Source: Actinomyces naeslundii (GTDB taxonomy: Bacteria; Actinomycetota; Actinomycetes; Actinomycetales; Actinomycetaceae). Taken from it: 57,028 nucleotides of DNA. Made by a program: the position numbers and the translations under genes. Shown here piece after piece: positions 56,401 through 57,028 of the stretch. The notes under the pieces were generated by a model. It was not told the DNA's origin, did no database searches, and saw only the letters and a program-made list of their open reading frames with translations. Location of the stretch: positions 4,626 to 61,653 of the forward strand of contig NZ_MSRR01000012.1 of the NCBI RefSeq assembly GCF_001956585.1, given 5' to 3'. Every line of letters starts with the position of its first letter. Within the stretch, counting starts at the first letter, position 1.

Positions 56401-57028
56401 GCCCCGGCATCCCCTCCGCACCACGACTGGGCGGCGTTCCGGTCAAGCCCTCCACGCTTGTGCCGGGCGTCGACCCGGTTCTGGACGAGCTGTGCGAACG
56501 CACCTGGAGCAGCCAACCCCCCGTCTCCGCGGCCGAGGTGGCGCGCTCGCTGGGAAGCTGGGACCAGGTGGTCGGCTACCGCGAGTCCAGCTCGACGCCG
56601 ATGCCGACGGCGCAGCGTCCGTCGTCGGCCGCCGGCAGCGCCGGAAGCGGGTCCGCAGGGGCCAATGCGGGCGCGACGGTCGCCGCCGTCAGCGCTGCCG
56701 GAGCCGGCGTCGCCAACGCAGCCCGAGGGGTCCTGGACCGGCTGCGGCGCAGTGGTGCCGGCAAGGGCGCGACGGTCGCCCCGTCAGCGGTGCAGTCGGC
56801 GCCCCCATCGACACCGCCGACTCAGCCCGGTCAGGCACCGGCAGCCCCCGCGCCTACGGAGCAGAGCGCCACCACCGAGGAAGCAGCCGCACCGCCTGCG
56901 GCTCCGCGCGAGTCCGCACCAGTTCCGGAGCCTCCGGCTGAGGAGACCTACGTCCAGGTCACCGGCCCGACGAACCCGATCCCGAACGTCCTGTCGACCG
57001 CCTCCGAGACCGTCCCCGGGCCCGCGCC
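53451..57028 (+). CDS. murJ: Lipid II flippase MurJ fused to a pseudokinase domain (3' end beyond window)
   Basis: The frame is open from ATG 53451 to the window end (1192 complete codons), so the protein is partial. Residues about 25-560 are the MurJ/MviN flippase with about 14 helices (SGTLVSRVLGMVRNALIV, AADAFNTANNLPTYLYNMMIGGILNAILVPQ). A Pro/Gln/Ser-rich linker (about 590-790) leads to a kinase-fold domain from about 792. That domain lacks the catalytic elements: no ATP lysine in REVTILVL, HLNLSPE in place of HRDxKxxN, SGLG for DFG. In mycobacteria this pseudokinase, once phosphorylated, recruits FhaA to restrain wall synthesis. AGGAGACGGC precedes ATG. Internal ATG 55824 may start a separate product. 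Confidence 0.93.
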   Translation, partial: MSMIKHSRAKRSSSQGRSQASLARSSAIMASGTLVSRVLGMVRNALIVMALGATGSGAADAFNTANNLPTYLYNMMIGGILNAILVPQIVQALRRRNGEEVVNRLLTAAATLMLVVTCIATAAAPLIFAINASSLAQGQWQMLSFAFAFWFMPQVFFYGLYALWGQVLNARSSFGPYMWSPVLNNIISIASILAYLHIYGRYTTGQGPEVWDVPRITLIGATTTLGIAVQALVLYIPLVRSGFRPRIIFGVRGLGLGKTVKVALWALAGVGVASLSNWITSNLGSYAVTASEQPEYADVIVPSTTMWLNGYLIYMLPQSLVVTSIITALFTRMSEKAAAGDAAGVREDLSLGLRSAGVFTVLATAGICVLAVPALQLFTPSITLPEAQASAPMLIALALGIVPQGIWFGTQRVMLAYSDTKRLLLADVVVGVVPVVLCVMAYFMAPANHWMAWAGAANTLSQIGGCLVVIPMLRSHLPSLDGRKIITTHLRLVIAVAPAVIAGIVLNLILGNVDADSSLTKMLAAFGHICIVATVMSLVYLLMGRVVRIEEIAVAFRPFSRILSTIGRRLPGGLGRVVLAIASWLSPPEPTTTATAQMDAVQTPAPPPPPQSASVPSAMPSGPSAHQAAHGAVGYTAGGTHASPSAPPPPPQAQTDSWDQPGQMGQRSAGGRPAQAPTGYTQDGQPVYPLAPAPPAPSQAVAPPPPTRADYAADASHRSWTTGHVPANTPGSIPPSLPASIPPSRVATGQSAPYPPHVSAHTSHITPVWSPQTVTMGSTGSDGQPSQGRRRMSEATPIGSGRYGLLGTLSTTLPRIVRHRGVDTILDREVTILVLTDATLHRDNVLESASRAVLVEDQRLQQVYDVERAEPSVIVTEPLTGRTFSSLVSRGMPPAQARAIIGETAQALDAGARKGLHHLNLSPESIRVLPDGTIKVSGLGIEAAALDLESRVAGHDPSAADRADARALVEILYYGLTGRWPGKRPGIPSAPRLGGVPVKPSTLVPGVDPVLDELCERTWSSQPPVSAAEVARSLGSWDQVVGYRESSSTPMPTAQRPSSAAGSAGSGSAGANAGATVAAVSAAGAGVANAARGVLDRLRRSGAGKGATVAPSAVQSAPPSTPPTQPGQAPAAPAPTEQSATTEEAAAPPAAPRESAPVPEPPAEETYVQVTGPTNPIPNVLSTASETVPGPA
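55767..55826 (+). promoter_or_regulatory. Possible internal promoter, ribosome site and start for the pseudokinase domain
   Basis: Inside the murJ frame, GTTACGATGGG (55770-55780) matches the 11 bases at the fhaA promoter. AAGGAG (55814-55819) precedes ATG 55824 by four bases. Nearly all codons from 55767 to 55823 end in A or T (ACA, GTT, TCA, ACT, GAT, CAA, AGA), against GC-ended codons on both sides. A shorter soluble pseudokinase could be made from here. Confidence 0.5.

Overview
The window is high-GC actinobacterial chromosome. Gene content points to Actinomyces, probably the oris/naeslundii/viscosus group, but that is inference without a database. The evidence is GTG/TTG starts, 4-base ATGA/GTGA overlaps, a PASTA-kinase/FHA/PP2C cell-wall operon, a MurJ-pseudokinase fusion, and luxS, which few actinobacteria carry. 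I see no transposase, integrase, phage, plasmid or CRISPR gene. This is core chromosome with small regulated transport and redox units.

Layout. 0.1-8.2 kb: secreted SGNH esterase; minus-strand run of amino-acid permease, inositol-phosphatase-like enzyme and DHA2 exporter; divergent operon of a DUF2079 membrane protein and two CrcB fluoride channel subunits. 8.4-11.7 kb: membrane-anchored DsbA-like protein, ROK glucokinase, and a siderophore-interacting protein behind a DtxR/IdeR-type iron box. 11.9-16.9 kb: AI-2E family permease, alpha/beta hydrolase, luxS, a membrane AlbA_2 protein and mtnN, so both enzymes that turn S-adenosylhomocysteine into homocysteine plus the AI-2 precursor are here. 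17-24 kb: regulator-target pairs (HxlR/NmrA, MerR/CMD, TetR/Acg-type nitroreductase), a thiamine-binding protein and an AspT-type exchanger. 24-27.5 kb: CstA with its small YbdD-like partner behind a possible six-residue leader peptide, and a VanZ-like protein. 27.6 kb: tRNA-Leu(CAG). 27.9-36.9 kb: fhaA-fhaB-pstP-rodA-pbpA-pknA-pknB, almost entirely translationally coupled. 37-40.7 kb: NarL/DesK-type two-component pair and a DUF4352 protein. 40.8-43.2 kb: serC-serA. 43.5-48.7 kb: DUF4832 protein, GH36 alpha-galactosidase, Gfo/Idh oxidoreductase. 48.7-57 kb: cca diverging from NUDIX-DUF6049-murJ, the last cut by the window end.

How the genes work together. PknA/PknB, PstP and the two FHA proteins form a phospho-signalling module around the elongation synthase pair RodA/PbpA. 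At the other end lies MurJ fused to a pseudokinase; in mycobacteria that domain, once phosphorylated by PknB, is the ligand of FhaA, so both halves of that regulatory pair are here. The tRNA-Leu gene encodes no CCA tail, and the CCA-adding enzyme is in the window.

Non-coding structure is the most distinctive layer. At least eleven genes start 6-7 bases after a TAnnnT box without a ribosome binding site (leaderless). All nine convergent gene junctions hold an inverted repeat. Two of these belong to small repeat families: one has three copies with compensating base changes in the stem, the other includes a 36-base perfect palindrome. A promoter- and Shine-Dalgarno-like segment with a local collapse of GC3 lies inside the murJ frame just before the pseudokinase.
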